From Bradyrhizobium sp. AZCC 2262 (GTDB lineage Bacteria > Pseudomonadota > Alphaproteobacteria > Rhizobiales > Xanthobacteraceae), in assembly GCF_036924535.1 (NCBI RefSeq), contig NZ_JAZHRT010000001.1, positions 4,774,001 through 4,838,000 of the forward strand: 64,000 nt of DNA, in the 5' to 3' direction. The position numbers were made by a program, and so were the translations under genes. The stretch's first letter is position 1. Each line of letters starts with the position of its first letter. Under the pieces are notes generated by a model, which ran no database searches, had not been told where the DNA came from, and saw nothing but the letters and a program-made list of their open reading frames with translations. Below, piece by piece: positions 29,997-39,144 of this stretch.

Positions 29997-30973
29997 CGAG
30001 CCGCCTCCTTGCGCCGGGGCGAGAACAGCCCGACCAGGCCCTGCGGCCGCGCCAGCGAGATCGCGACGATCAGCCCGCCATAAACGATCAAATCGACACC
30101 GCGACCAGAACCGCCGATGAAGGAGCGCGTGAGCTCCGTGAGCGGGATCAGGATGATGGCGCCAAGCAACGGGCCCCACAATGTGCCGATACCGCCGAGG
30201 ACCGCGGGCAGCGCCATCAACAGCGAAAACTGAAAGCCCATGACGCTTTCGGGATCGATATAGGAGACGAACTGCGCGTAAAAGCTGCCGCCGACGGCGA
30301 CCAGGAACGCCGACACCGCCGCCGCGCCCATCTTGGAGTTGAACACGACGACGCCAAGGCTTTCAGCGGCGTCCGGGTTGTCCTTCACCGCGCGCCACCA
30401 AAAGCCCCATTTGGAATCTTCCAGCCACCAGGTGACGAACCAGGCGACGCAGGCCAGCGCCAGCGCGAAGTAGAAGTACGGCAGCTTGCTGCGCGTGAAC
30501 TGGAATTTCAGCCAGCTATCGCCGCGCACGGGAATATCGATGCCGAGCGCCGCCCCGGCCCAATCCCAGTTGTGGAACAGCAGCAGGCCGATTTCGGCGA
30601 TGACGATGGTGGCGATGACGAAGTAATGCCCACGCAGGCGGAAGCAGGGATAACCCAGCGCCATCGCAATGATCGCGGAGATCAGGCCGCCGCCGATCAT
30701 CCCGAACCATGGCAGCACGCCGAACTTGGTGAACAACAGCGCGGTGGTATAGGCCCCGATGCCGAAATAGAGCGCGTGACCGAGCGAGATCTGCCCGCAA
30801 TAGCCGGAGAGAATGTTCCAGCTCTGCGACAGCGCGCCCCACATCAGCGTCAGCACCATGATGTTCTGGACATAGACGTCCTTGACGAACAGCGGCACGA
30901 CGGCGGCAACTGCAGCAAGACAGAATGCGACGATGAGGTCGCGGCGGCGACTTCTGGCGAAATTCGTATCCAT
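29993..30973 (-). CDS. livM: ABC transporter permease LivM
   Basis: 326-residue permease with about ten hydrophobic segments. It starts at the ATG 30973 (MDTNFARSRRRDLIV), whose A is shared with the livH stop (TGATG overlap). The LivM signatures are present: NILSGYCGQISLGHALYFGI near residue 55, the EAA-like loop WWRAVKDNPDAAESLGV and the following GGSFYAQF. The C-terminus RPQGLVGLFSPRRKEAAR is typical. Second permease of the complex, acting with LivH. Confidence 0.95.
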   Translation of the reverse strand: MDTNFARSRRRDLIVAFCLAAVAAVVPLFVKDVYVQNIMVLTLMWGALSQSWNILSGYCGQISLGHALYFGIGAYTTALLFTKFGVLPWFGMIGGGLISAIIAMALGYPCFRLRGHYFVIATIVIAEIGLLLFHNWDWAGAALGIDIPVRGDSWLKFQFTRSKLPYFYFALALACVAWFVTWWLEDSKWGFWWRAVKDNPDAAESLGVVVFNSKMGAAAVSAFLVAVGGSFYAQFVSYIDPESVMGFQFSLLMALPAVLGGIGTLWGPLLGAIILIPLTELTRSFIGGSGRGVDLIVYGGLIVAISLARPQGLVGLFSPRRKEAAR

Positions 30974-31851
30974 CACATCGATCCGAACAGGCCGCGCGGC
31001 CGGATGAAGACGACAAGGAGATAGACCGCGTAGATGCCGACCGATTTCAGCGAGGGTGGCAGGATCAGCGCCGTGGTGGCTTCGACCAGACCGACGATGA
31101 TGCCGCCGGCAAAGGCGCCGAACACACTGCCGAAGCCGCCGAGCGCCACCGTCACATAGGCGATCAGCGCGAACGATGCGCCGACGTCCGGATAGATGTA
31201 GAAGAACGTCGCCATGATGGCCCCGGAGAGCCCGACCAGCGCCGCGCCGAGACCCCAGCCCAGCGCGAACACGCGGTTCTTGTCGATGCCGACCAGTGCG
31301 ACCGCACCGGCATCCTCGCGGGTCGCCTCGAGCGCGCGGCCGAAGTCGGTGCGGTTGATGAAGAAGTAGAGCGCGCCGAATGCCGCAATCGAGACCGCGG
31401 CGCCAACCAGTTGCGGCTGAGGCAGAAAAATGCCGCCGACCGAGATGGTCTTGCCGCCGAGCCAGGAGTGGGTGACGCTGCGATAATCCGGCGTGAAGAA
31501 ATACTGCGCCACGCCGCGCATGACGATCGCCAGCCCAAACGTGGAGAAGATCTGCACCATGCCGGCATTGGCCTTGGCGCGCACCGCAAAGCGCACGACC
31601 AATAGATAGACCACGGCCCCAAACACGAACAGCGCCGCGGCGACCAGCGGCGCCGACAGCAGCGGGTCGATCGCGAAGAACGCAAACAGGAAGAATGTCG
31701 CGTACATCGCGATCATCAGGAATTCGCCATGGGCGAAGTTCACGACGTCCATCAGGCCGAAGATCAGCGCGAGCCCGACGGCAATGAGTCCGTAGAGCAG
31801 CCCCATCAGGAGGCCGCTCGCCAGGCTTTGGATGATGGTCTCGGCGGTCAC
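30973..31851 (-). CDS. livH: ABC transporter permease LivH
   Basis: 292-residue inner-membrane permease starting at a GTG (31851) preceded by a gggggatc site. LivH hallmarks are LMGLLYGLIAVGLALIFGLM with DVVNFAHGEFLMIAMY at the N-terminus, the loop FGRALEATREDAGAVALVGI and the C-terminal FIRPRGLFGSM. It is separated from the upstream binding-protein gene by 190 bases that hold a family E repeat, and directly coupled to livM. Confidence 0.95.
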   Translation of the reverse strand: MTAETIIQSLASGLLMGLLYGLIAVGLALIFGLMDVVNFAHGEFLMIAMYATFFLFAFFAIDPLLSAPLVAAALFVFGAVVYLLVVRFAVRAKANAGMVQIFSTFGLAIVMRGVAQYFFTPDYRSVTHSWLGGKTISVGGIFLPQPQLVGAAVSIAAFGALYFFINRTDFGRALEATREDAGAVALVGIDKNRVFALGWGLGAALVGLSGAIMATFFYIYPDVGASFALIAYVTVALGGFGSVFGAFAGGIIVGLVEATTALILPPSLKSVGIYAVYLLVVFIRPRGLFGSM

Positions 31852-31870
31852 CGGGATCCCCCCATCGCAC

Positions 31871-32006
31871 GTCGTCCCTGCCTAGTGCGCATTGCGCACG
31901 GGCGCAGGGACCCATAACCACCGGAGTCGCATTTAAACGAAGGACGTGAGGCCACGATGAAACCGATGCTTCTCGGCGTATGGGTCCCTGCGTTCGCAGG
32001 GACGGC
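31871..32006. repeat. Intergenic palindromic element, family E, inside the liv operon
   Basis: Paired units cgtccctgcctag with gcgcagggaccca, and tgggtccctgcg with cgcagggacgg, around a non-repetitive middle. It separates the binding-protein gene from livH, so it may stabilise the upstream message or lower expression of the membrane parts. Confidence 0.75.
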
Positions 32007-32041
32007 GCCGCGTTTGTGATGTCTCTGCAAAAAGCGACGGA

Positions 32042-33286
32042 CTACTTCATCGGCCAGACGGCTTCGGCGATGGCGGCCTGCGGCGGGAAGATGGTGACGA
32101 ACTTGCCGCCGATATATTGCAGCAGCACCGGGTCGGCGTCGTTGTTCTGGCCCAGTTCGTCAAACTTGACGCGCTTCCAGGGCATGATGGTCTGTTCGCC
32201 CGGAATATCGGTCGCGACCAGCGCCTCGCGGATCTTTTCGCCGTCGGTCGACTTGGCGCGGTTGATGGCCTCCGCCATCACGAGCAGGCCCATGAACTGG
32301 CGCGACGTGAGGTCGTTAAAATCCTTGCCCGACTTCTCCTTGAACATGGCGTTGACCTTGCCGACCATCGGCCGCTTGGCGGCGAGGTCGAGCGAGAAGC
32401 TGCCGCGCGAGATCACACCTTCGAGCTTGTCGCCGACCGCATCGTAGAGCGCCTTTTCGGAGAAGCCGGCGTCCTGCGCCACGATCGCGTTCGGCTTGTA
32501 ACCGAGCTCGGCCATGGTCTTGACCAGCAGGATGCCGTCGGTGGTGTAGCTCGAGGGCATCAGCACGTCGGCGTTCGCGGTCTTGAGCTGCTGCACTTCC
32601 GCCGACAGTGACGGCGAGTTGGAGCGATACTTGATGTCGGTGGCAATCTTGTAGCCGCGATCAGCCGCCAGCTTGAGCTGGGTATTGGCGGAGTCGGTGC
32701 CGAAGATGGTGTCCTCATGGAACAGCGACAACGTGTCGATCTTGGCGCCTTTCTTCTTCATGACGTCGAAGAAGTTGAACATCGCGGCCGAGAACATCTC
32801 GTCATGGGGAGCTGCGCGGAAATAGAATTTGAGGCCGCGGCGATGCAGGCTCGGCGAAGAGTTGTCCGCCGAGATGAACGGGATCTGATAGCGCTCGCAG
32901 ATCTGGCTGACGGTGACGGCGACGGCACTCTGGTAGGTGCCGATGACGGCGCAGACCTTCTCCTGGGTGATCAGGCGCTCGGTCTCGGCGCGGCCCTTCT
33001 GCGGATCGGCCTGGTGGTCGGCGAAGACGAGGCGGATCTTGGCGCCGCCGAGGCCGGGCAAGCCTTCGCCCTTTGCCAGCGGCAGATCGAAATCGTGGTC
33101 CTTGTTGATGATGTCGAGCGCGGTCTCGTACGACTTCTGCGCATCGACGCCCATCTGGGCGCTGGCGCCGGAGAATGGATAGATCACACCGATCACCACT
33201 TCGGAGGTCTGCGCGCGGCTCGCAAGTGGCGCGAAGGCGGCGGCGGCAGTGGCTCCAAGCAAAACATTCCGGCGCGTGATGGTCAT
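32042..33286 (-). CDS. ABC transporter substrate-binding protein (Peripla_BP_6, Liv type)
   Basis: Periplasmic binding protein of 414 residues that would define the specificity of this importer. The N-terminus MTITRRNVLLGATAAAAFA is a signal peptide with a twin-arginine-like TRRNVL start and an ASRAQ cleavage region near residue 26. The mature start EVVIGVIYPFSGASAQMG is typical of type I periplasmic binding proteins, as is VIGTYQSAVAVTVSQICE. The ATG at 33286 has aaggat upstream. It is first in the operon. The tetronate genes directly downstream suggest a sugar-acid ligand as one possibility; amino acids or amides are the family default. Confidence 0.92.
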   Translation of the reverse strand: MTITRRNVLLGATAAAAFAPLASRAQTSEVVIGVIYPFSGASAQMGVDAQKSYETALDIINKDHDFDLPLAKGEGLPGLGGAKIRLVFADHQADPQKGRAETERLITQEKVCAVIGTYQSAVAVTVSQICERYQIPFISADNSSPSLHRRGLKFYFRAAPHDEMFSAAMFNFFDVMKKKGAKIDTLSLFHEDTIFGTDSANTQLKLAADRGYKIATDIKYRSNSPSLSAEVQQLKTANADVLMPSSYTTDGILLVKTMAELGYKPNAIVAQDAGFSEKALYDAVGDKLEGVISRGSFSLDLAAKRPMVGKVNAMFKEKSGKDFNDLTSRQFMGLLVMAEAINRAKSTDGEKIREALVATDIPGEQTIMPWKRVKFDELGQNNDADPVLLQYIGGKFVTIFPPQAAIAEAVWPMK

Positions 33287-33368
33287 GGGATATCCTTTGT
33301 TGGTCGGTAAACTATCGATGAAGCGGGCGAAGGTTACGGTAAAGCCTTAATGATCAGCACGAACTGCA

Positions 33369-34190
33369 TCAAAGCACGGCAAGCTGTTTGTTCATGAGAT
33401 CGGTCACCAGCATCAGTCCGGGCGCGTGCGTGATCGCAAACGGCACCTTGGCGGCGGCGATCACCGATTGCGGCGTGACACCACACGCCCAGAACACCGG
33501 AATTTCGTCGGCCTCGACCGGCACCGCATCACCATAATCGGGTTTGTCGATATCGGCGATGCCGATCGCATGCGGATGGCCGAGATGAACCGGCGCGCCG
33601 TGCACGGAAGGAAAGCGCGTGGTGATCTGCACGGCGCGGATGGCGTCCGCCGGCTTGAACGGCCGCATCGACACCACCATCGGTCCCGCGAACGGCCCTG
33701 CGGAACCGCAGGCGATATTGGTGCGGTACATCGGCACGCGCAGCTTGCGTTCGATGTGACGGATCGGCAGGCCGTCCGCCAGCAATGCTTCCTCGAAGGA
33801 ATACGAACAGCCGATCACGAAGGCCACGAGATCATCGCGCCAGTGCGCCATGATGTCGGTCGGCTCCTCCACCACTTCGCCATCACGCCAGACGCGATAG
33901 CGCGGCAGGTCGGTGCGGATGTCGAGGTCGATGCCGAGCGCAGGGATGCTGGGATCGCCGGCATCGGACATGCCGATGATCGGGCACGGTTTGGGATTGA
34001 GCTGGCAGAACCGGTGGAACGAGGCCGCGAGGTTTTCGGGCAGGATCACAAGGTTGCCCTGGACGAAGCCGTTGGCGACGCCGGCCGTGGTGCTCGCCAT
34101 GCCGCTGCGGCAGGCGTGCCGGGCCGCGACACCAGGCGATAAATTCGCCGTATCGTGGCCGGGTCGCTCCGTCCTCGCCAAGCTTGTCAT
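33369..34190 (-). CDS. DUF1445 / D-glutamate cyclase-like putative hydro-lyase
   Basis: 273 residues from the ATG at 34190 ([16 protein letters not shown]), with ggggatc upstream; an in-frame ATG at 34220 would add 10 residues. Family features include [20 protein letters not shown] near residue 26, [38 protein letters not shown] and [20 protein letters not shown]. Members are annotated as putative hydro-lyases, and a related protein is D-glutamate cyclase. It is divergent from the LysR gene, across an AT-rich operator-like region, so it is a likely LysR target. It probably works in amino-acid-derivative breakdown with the amidohydrolase that follows the LysR gene; this is inference. Confidence 0.85.
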   Translation of the reverse strand: MTSLARTERPGHDTANLSPGVAARHACRSGMASTTAGVANGFVQGNLVILPENLAASFHRFCQLNPKPCPIIGMSDAGDPSIPALGIDLDIRTDLPRYRVWRDGEVVEEPTDIMAHWRDDLVAFVIGCSYSFEEALLADGLPIRHIERKLRVPMYRTNIACGSAGPFAGPMVVSMRPFKPADAIRAVQITTRFPSVHGAPVHLGHPHAIGIADIDKPDYGDAVPVEADEIPVFWACGVTPQSVIAAAKVPFAITHAPGLMLVTDLMNKQLAVL

Positions 34191-34271
34191 CGTTGATCCC
34201 CGCCTCAATCTTGTTGGCATCTACTCCCGCATACGGCTAAGATAAAGTCTAATCTTCTTTTCTAATCAAGT

Positions 34272-34292
34272 TTGATAAGTTGAATTTATCAA
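34272..34292. promoter_or_regulatory. LysR-type operator: perfect dyad with T-N11-A core
   Basis: TTGATAA-N7-TTATCAA is a perfect inverted repeat, and its centre contains T(34276)-N11-A(34288), the classic LysR binding pattern. It lies 19 bases before the LysR start in a strikingly AT-rich stretch (34240-34295) between the divergent LysR and DUF1445 genes. Confidence 0.7.
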
Positions 34293-34310
34293 TCTGCGGG
34301 CATAGGATGC

Positions 34311-35228
34311 ATGACGGATTTCAAGGCAATTGAGACTTTCATGTGGGTGGTGACGCTCGGCAGCTTCCGCGGCGCTGCGCAGAAGCTCAACACCACCCAG
34401 CCCGCGATCTCGCAACGGATCGCCCAGCTCGAACGCGAGGTGGGCGTAAGACTCCTGCAGCGCGACCGCCGCATGGTGCTGCCGACGCCGAGCGGCCGGC
34501 AATTGATGGTTTACGCCGAGAAGCTGATCGGGCTGCGCTCGGAAATGCTGGCTGTGGTCGGCGACCGCTCGGCGATGCGCGGCGTGCTGCGGCTCGGCGT
34601 CGCCGAGACCATCGTGCACACCTGGCTGTCGCAGTTGATCAAGAGCGTCAATCACGCCTATCCAAATCTCTCGCTCGAAATCGAGGTCGATATCACCTCG
34701 AATTTGCGGACGCGGCTGCTCGCGCAGGAAATCGAGCTGGCGTTCCTGCTTGGCCCGCTGACGGCGCCAACGGTCAGCAACCGCGTGCTGTGCGACTATC
34801 CCGTGGGCTTTCTGGCCAGCCCGTCGCTCGGTCTGGGCAACCGCGAGTTGACGGTCCACGATCTCGCGAAATTTCCGATCATCACCTTCCCGCGCAAAAC
34901 CCCGCCCTACGAGATCGTGCGTTCGCTATTCAACCGCCCGGACCTGCCGCCGATGCGCCTGCACGCCAGCGCATCGCTGGCAACCGTCATCCACATGGCG
35001 ATCGAGGGCCTCGGGATTGCGGTGATGCCGACCGCGATCGTCGAAAGCGAAATGGCCGACGGACGGCTGCAACTGCTGTCGACCAATCTGCAACTTCCGC
35101 AGCTGACCTTTTCCGCAAGCTGGCTGGCCTCCCCGGATACGGTTGCGGTCGAGCGCGTGGCCGAACTCGCCGCAAATCTCGCGCAGGGCAGCGTCATTGT
35201 TGACGCGCCGCGTCAGGCGCGTCATTGA
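34311..35228 (+). CDS. LysR family transcriptional regulator
   Basis: 305-residue LysR regulator. The N-terminal winged helix-turn-helix contains WVVTLGSFRGAAQKLN followed by TTQPAISQRIAQLEREVG, and the rest is the periplasmic-binding-like effector domain with the usual ILGLGIAVMPTAIV-like segment (GLGIAVMPTAIVESEM). It is divergent from the DUF1445 gene with a T-N11-A dyad between them and followed after 41 bases by the amidohydrolase gene. It probably controls both directions and itself in response to a substrate of these enzymes. The effector is unknown. Confidence 0.93.
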   Translation: MTDFKAIETFMWVVTLGSFRGAAQKLNTTQPAISQRIAQLEREVGVRLLQRDRRMVLPTPSGRQLMVYAEKLIGLRSEMLAVVGDRSAMRGVLRLGVAETIVHTWLSQLIKSVNHAYPNLSLEIEVDITSNLRTRLLAQEIELAFLLGPLTAPTVSNRVLCDYPVGFLASPSLGLGNRELTVHDLAKFPIITFPRKTPPYEIVRSLFNRPDLPPMRLHASASLATVIHMAIEGLGIAVMPTAIVESEMADGRLQLLSTNLQLPQLTFSASWLASPDTVAVERVAELAANLAQGSVIVDAPRQARH

Positions 35229-35269
35229 AAAAGCGCACCTTGCGTATCGTCTGAACTTCGGAACGGCCA

Positions 35270-36521
35270 ATGACAAAAATCGCCTCCAACCTGCAAATCG
35301 ATTCCGCCCGGCTGTGGGACACGATTCACGAAACCGCCAAATTCGGCGCCACGCCGAAAGGCGGCGTGCGGCGGCTGACGCTGGGGCCCGAGGACAAGCA
35401 GGTGCGCGACTGGTTCCGGAATGCCTGCGAGGCCGCAGGGCTGGAAGTCCATGTCGATGCGCTGGGTTCGATGTTCGGCCTGCGCAAGGGGCCGTGACAT
35501 GTCGAAGGCTCCGGTCGGCCTCGGCTCCCATCTCGACACGCAGCCGACCGGCGGCAAATATGATGGCGTGCTCGGCACGCTGGCGGCGCTTGAGGTGGTC
35601 CGTACGCTCAACGATGCGGGAATCGAAACCGAGATGCCGATCTGCATCTGCAACTGGACCAACGAGGAAGGCTCGCGGTTTGCGCCGGCGATGATGGCGT
35701 CGGCGGCTTATGTCGGCGATTTCACCACCGACGACATTTTGTCGCGCCGGGATGCGGAGGGTGTCACGGTGGCGCAGGCGCTCGACAGCATTGGCTACCG
35801 CGGCGCGACCCCGGTGGGAACGCAGAAATTCTCGGGCTTCGTCGAACTGCACATCGAGCAGGGCCCGATCCTCGAAGCCGAGCACAAGACCATCGGCGTA
35901 GTCGATTCCGGCCAGGGCGTATTATGGTACGACGGCAAGATCACCGGTTTCGAGAGCCATGCCGGCTCGACGCCGATGCCGCTGCGGCGCGACGCGCTGT
36001 CGACGCTGTCGGAAATCGTGCTGGCGATGGAAGCGATTGCGAAAAAGCACGGGCCGAAGGCCGTCGGCACCGTCGGCGAAGCTGTCATTGCCAACCCCTC
36101 GCGCAACGTCATTCCCGGCGAGATCGCCTTCACGGTCGACTGCCGCAGCGCGGATGCCGCCATCATGGACGCGCTGGACAAGGATCTGCGCGCTGCGATC
36201 GGCGAGATCGCGACACGGCGCAAGGTCGACGTCCAGTTCGATCTGATCTGGCGCAAGCCGCCGACGCATTTCAATCCAAAACTGGTGGACGCGGTGGAGA
36301 ACGCCGCGAAGATGCTTGGGCTTTCCCATCGCCGTATCACCTCCGGCGCCGGACACGATGCCTGCAACCTCAACACTGTCATGCCGGCCGCGATGGTATT
36401 CGTGCCCTGCAAGGACGGCATCAGCCACAATGAGCTGGAAGACGCCACGCAGGCTGATTGCGCGGCCGGCGCCAATGTGCTGATGCATACCGTGCTGGCG
36501 CTGGCCGGCGTCGCATCCTGA
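35270..36521 (+). pseudogene. N-carbamoyl amino acid / allantoate amidohydrolase (M20 family), frameshifted
   Basis: The coding sequence starts at the ATG 35270 and runs in one frame to a stop at 35497, while the rest of the protein continues in another frame to 36521. The break is at a run of four G (35488-35491); with three G the protein would read LRKGRDMSKAPVGLGSH without interruption. Both halves belong to the Zn-dependent hydantoinase/carbamoylase family and together give about 416 residues, normal length. Metal ligands are all present: GSHLDTQPTGGKYDG, NEEGSRFAP, LHIEQGP and HNELED. So the gene is either recently inactivated, translated by frameshifting, or a sequencing error. It lies between the LysR and D-2-hydroxyacid dehydrogenase genes. 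Confidence 0.88.
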
Positions 36522-36545
36522 TAAGCAAACAAAGAGGGGAAAGCC

Positions 36546-37460
36546 GTGCGCGGAGTTTTCGTCGACGCCAATGAATCACTGGCCGTGATCTTCGAGGGGC
36601 TGCAAAAGGACGGCGATCCCGACGTGCGGATCAACCGTGACCCCGACATCACCCCGGAGCAATATCCCGCGATCCTCGACGGCGCCGAGATCGCCATCGT
36701 CGATCACACGGCGTTGCCGACCGCCATTGCGAAAAAATGCGCCGGGCTCAAGCACGTGGTGTTTCTCGGCACCGGCGCGCGCAGCTACATGAACCCGGAA
36801 GAGCTTGCCGAGACCGGGATCCACGTCCACCTGATCAAGGGCTATGGCGATACGGCGGTGGCTGAGTGCGCGATTGCGCTGATGTGGGAAGGCGCGCGCG
36901 GCCTTGCCAAGATGGACCGCGGCATCCGGGCCGGCAACTGGCTGCGCGATGACGGCATGCAACTGACCGGCAAGACGCTGGGCCTGATCGGCTTCGGCGG
37001 CATCGCCGCCGAGGTCGCGCGGATCGCGCTCGGTTCGGGCATGCGCGTGATCGCCTGGAACCGGACGCCGAAGAAATTCCCGAAGGTCGAGTTTCTCGAT
37101 TACGACGAGGTACTGACCGAGAGCGACGTCATCTCGATCCACCTGTTGCTGAACGACGAGACGCGCGGCATGATCTCGCGCGCCTGCATCGAGGCCATGA
37201 AGCCCGGCGTGATCCTGGTCAATACGGCCCGCGGCGCTGTTGTCGACGAGGAAGCGATGATCGACGCCCTGAAGTCGGGCCATATCCGCCACGCCGGCCT
37301 CGACGTCTTCAACATCGAGCCGCTGCCGGCGGATCATCCGCTGACGAAACTTGAAAACGTGACGCTCTCGGCGCATTCGGCGTTCCGCACGCCGGAAGCA
37401 AGCGAGAATTTGATGCGCGCGGCGTGGGAGCACTGCCGAAGGATCGTGAAGCACAGGTAG
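36546..37460 (+). CDS. D-isomer specific 2-hydroxyacid dehydrogenase
   Basis: 304-residue NAD-dependent dehydrogenase of the D-2-hydroxyacid family (phosphoglycerate dehydrogenase-like). It starts at GTG 36546 with agaggggaaa upstream, 24 bases after the amidohydrolase stop. The nucleotide-binding motif is TLGLIGFGGIAAEVA. Catalytic residues are seen in NTARGAVVDE (Arg), FNIEPLPADHP (Glu) and LSAHSAFRTP (His). Slightly shorter than typical at the N-terminal catalytic lobe. It probably belongs to the same catabolic operon as the amidohydrolase. The substrate is not known. Confidence 0.9.
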   Translation: MRGVFVDANESLAVIFEGLQKDGDPDVRINRDPDITPEQYPAILDGAEIAIVDHTALPTAIAKKCAGLKHVVFLGTGARSYMNPEELAETGIHVHLIKGYGDTAVAECAIALMWEGARGLAKMDRGIRAGNWLRDDGMQLTGKTLGLIGFGGIAAEVARIALGSGMRVIAWNRTPKKFPKVEFLDYDEVLTESDVISIHLLLNDETRGMISRACIEAMKPGVILVNTARGAVVDEEAMIDALKSGHIRHAGLDVFNIEPLPADHPLTKLENVTLSAHSAFRTPEASENLMRAAWEHCRRIVKHR

Positions 37461-37473
37461 GCGCGGTCTTCTG

Positions 37474-37530
37474 CCTTCTCCCCTTGTGGGAGAAGGTGGC
37501 GCGCAGCGCCGGATGAGGGGTTCTGTCCGC
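37474..37530. repeat. Family C element, left copy of an inverted pair around the YaaC-like gene
   Basis: Begins ccttctccccttgtgggaga and ends ggggttctgtccgc. It is inverted relative to 39145-39201, with 55 of 57 positions identical. Confidence 0.9.
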
Positions 37531-37551
37531 CGAGTCAGTACGCACAAAGTG

Positions 37552-37625
37552 AGCAAAGGCGCAAAGCGCCGTGCCCACCGTTCACGCTTCGCTTGGGCCG
37601 ATGCCCACCGCTTTGCACACTCTAC
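37552..37625. repeat. Intergenic palindromic element, family A (degenerate)
   Basis: Contains agcaaaggcgcaaagcgcc, gtgcccaccg and the opposite arm atgcccaccgctttgcac, with divergence in the middle. Confidence 0.65.
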
Positions 37626-37636
37626 CAAACTCATCA

Positions 37637-37705
37637 TTATCGCGAGCGAAGCGAAGCCATTCATCTTACGGCTTGTTGAGAAATGGATTGCTTCGTCCCT
37701 CCGTT
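37637..37705. repeat. Intergenic element, family G (degenerate inverted repeat)
   Basis: Arms tcgcgagcgaagcgaagcca and tggattgcttcgtccct, resembling a dispersed rhizobial element that pairs gcgaagcgaagcaat with attgcttcg. It is followed to 37874 by sequence with no recognisable gene, already lower in GC. Confidence 0.5.
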
Positions 37706-37874
37706 CCGCGCCAACGCTTCACGTTGTCGCAGGCAATTCGTCCAACCATGCTCTTGCCGACCAGATCTCCTGTAGACTTTCCAGCGATGCGCTCGTTCCG
37801 CAAAACAGCCTGCTATACTGGGTTGCGCAACTTCTGATAGCCTACCGGCGTATAACCCACTACCGGCAATCATC

Positions 37875-39023
37875 TTGATCATCACACAAGTCCAAACTGT
37901 TCGCACCGCCGACACCTCTGCATACGCCTGGGCAGGGCTCCGGAAGTTTCAGAACGTAGACTTGGTTACGTCAAGGCTAGTCTCACTCCACAATGTGCCT
38001 AGGCGATACTACGACGACGTCCGCAAGCAGGCGTTACAAATCAGATATTGCTTGCTGCAGGCCCGCGAGTATTTCACAGCGGCGGCTTCTGTATCGCTAG
38101 CGACCAAACCTAACCTTCTCTATTACGGCACTATGAGTTTGGCGTTTGCCGAGATCTTGTTCAAGCAATCTGGTGACAGCAGTCTAGACAGAGCGAGAGA
38201 ACAGAACAAACATCATGGGCTTACGATGACCGCCATCGGGTCACCCAAAACATCCCCTTTGCGAGAGTCCTCCCGTCTGCTCAAGGCTTACCCTATGGAA
38301 ATAATGGGGGTGCGCAAAGGCACCTTCGAGTTGTGGCATCGCACGGCGCGCGAGCATCCCATTCCCGGGGAAATGACGAGATACTTCCAAGATGAAGCGT
38401 CAACGACTACTTTTGAATGCCTCTGGGGCGCTGAGGACAAGCAGTACAAGCCCGTTCCTTCCACCGGCATTTCGTTAGAAGACTGCTTGAATGGTCTACC
38501 CCTACTGAGCGAACATTTGGAATCCGCGGGGCTAACGCCACACTTCGTACGCGGGAAATGTCTAGGTCGCTTGTGGCCGGGACCACAATGGAATTTGAAT
38601 AACATCTTTATCATACATCCCGACCCGAAGGTTCGGTCACTGCTTGAACGATTGAAAGTGAACCCAAATCTTGTTGATCGGATCGATCTAAGAGAAGCTG
38701 GCACCGGGATAGTAGTCACATTGACCAGTGATTCGGTAAACGGCCACGCCTCTTTCCCCGTCCCCGGAGCCGCGATGATAAACACGGCCGAGTGGCGGAT
38801 GTGGACCAATGATCCGCCCCTAAACGAGTTTGGCTTTTACTATGTGGGACTTTATCTCGCGGGGAATTATGCTCGTTATTATCCCGATAAGTGGCTCGCA
38901 GATGTGGAAGCTTCCAGCCCGATATCTCTAGCAATCGAAGAAATGTGCTCTACTGCTGAGTGGAGAGCCCCATGGCTTACTCTATGCGAGTTAGATCGAA
39001 AACTGTTTGTCAATGAAGCGTGA
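37875..39023 (+). CDS. YaaC-like protein, atypical base composition
   Basis: 382 residues from a TTG at 37875; no ATG occurs near the expected N-terminus, so the start is uncertain. The segment around residues 75-90, ATKPNLLYYGTMSLAFAEI followed by KHHGL, resembles the core of the YaaC-like family (PF14175), whose function is unknown. No signal peptide or membrane span is evident. The codon use and GC are visibly different from all neighbours (many A/T third positions), a sign of transfer. It has no operon partner and is flanked by inverted copies of a family C repeat. Some YaaC-like genes occur in islands, so a cargo or defence role can be imagined, but nothing here proves it. Confidence 0.7.
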   Translation: MIITQVQTVRTADTSAYAWAGLRKFQNVDLVTSRLVSLHNVPRRYYDDVRKQALQIRYCLLQAREYFTAAASVSLATKPNLLYYGTMSLAFAEILFKQSGDSSLDRAREQNKHHGLTMTAIGSPKTSPLRESSRLLKAYPMEIMGVRKGTFELWHRTAREHPIPGEMTRYFQDEASTTTFECLWGAEDKQYKPVPSTGISLEDCLNGLPLLSEHLESAGLTPHFVRGKCLGRLWPGPQWNLNNIFIIHPDPKVRSLLERLKVNPNLVDRIDLREAGTGIVVTLTSDSVNGHASFPVPGAAMINTAEWRMWTNDPPLNEFGFYYVGLYLAGNYARYYPDKWLADVEASSPISLAIEEMCSTAEWRAPWLTLCELDRKLFVNEA

Positions 39024-39144
39024 AGCGAGGCTCGTTTTAACCTGCCATAGACGGCCAGAGGTATCGCCATCTCAGTATAACAAGAAAAGCTATAACGTCA
39101 TCTACCAGCTTAGCGGCAGCGAGACGGATGAGAGGCCTGTCTCC

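Noticed and set aside
29993..31921. Very long minus-strand frame through livM and livH
   Set aside because: Only the part from 30973 matches LivM; the upstream part is an alternative frame of livH.
35202..35223. Hairpin gacgcgcc/ggcgcgtc near the end of the LysR gene
   Set aside because: It lies within the coding sequence and has no U-run, so it is not a terminator.
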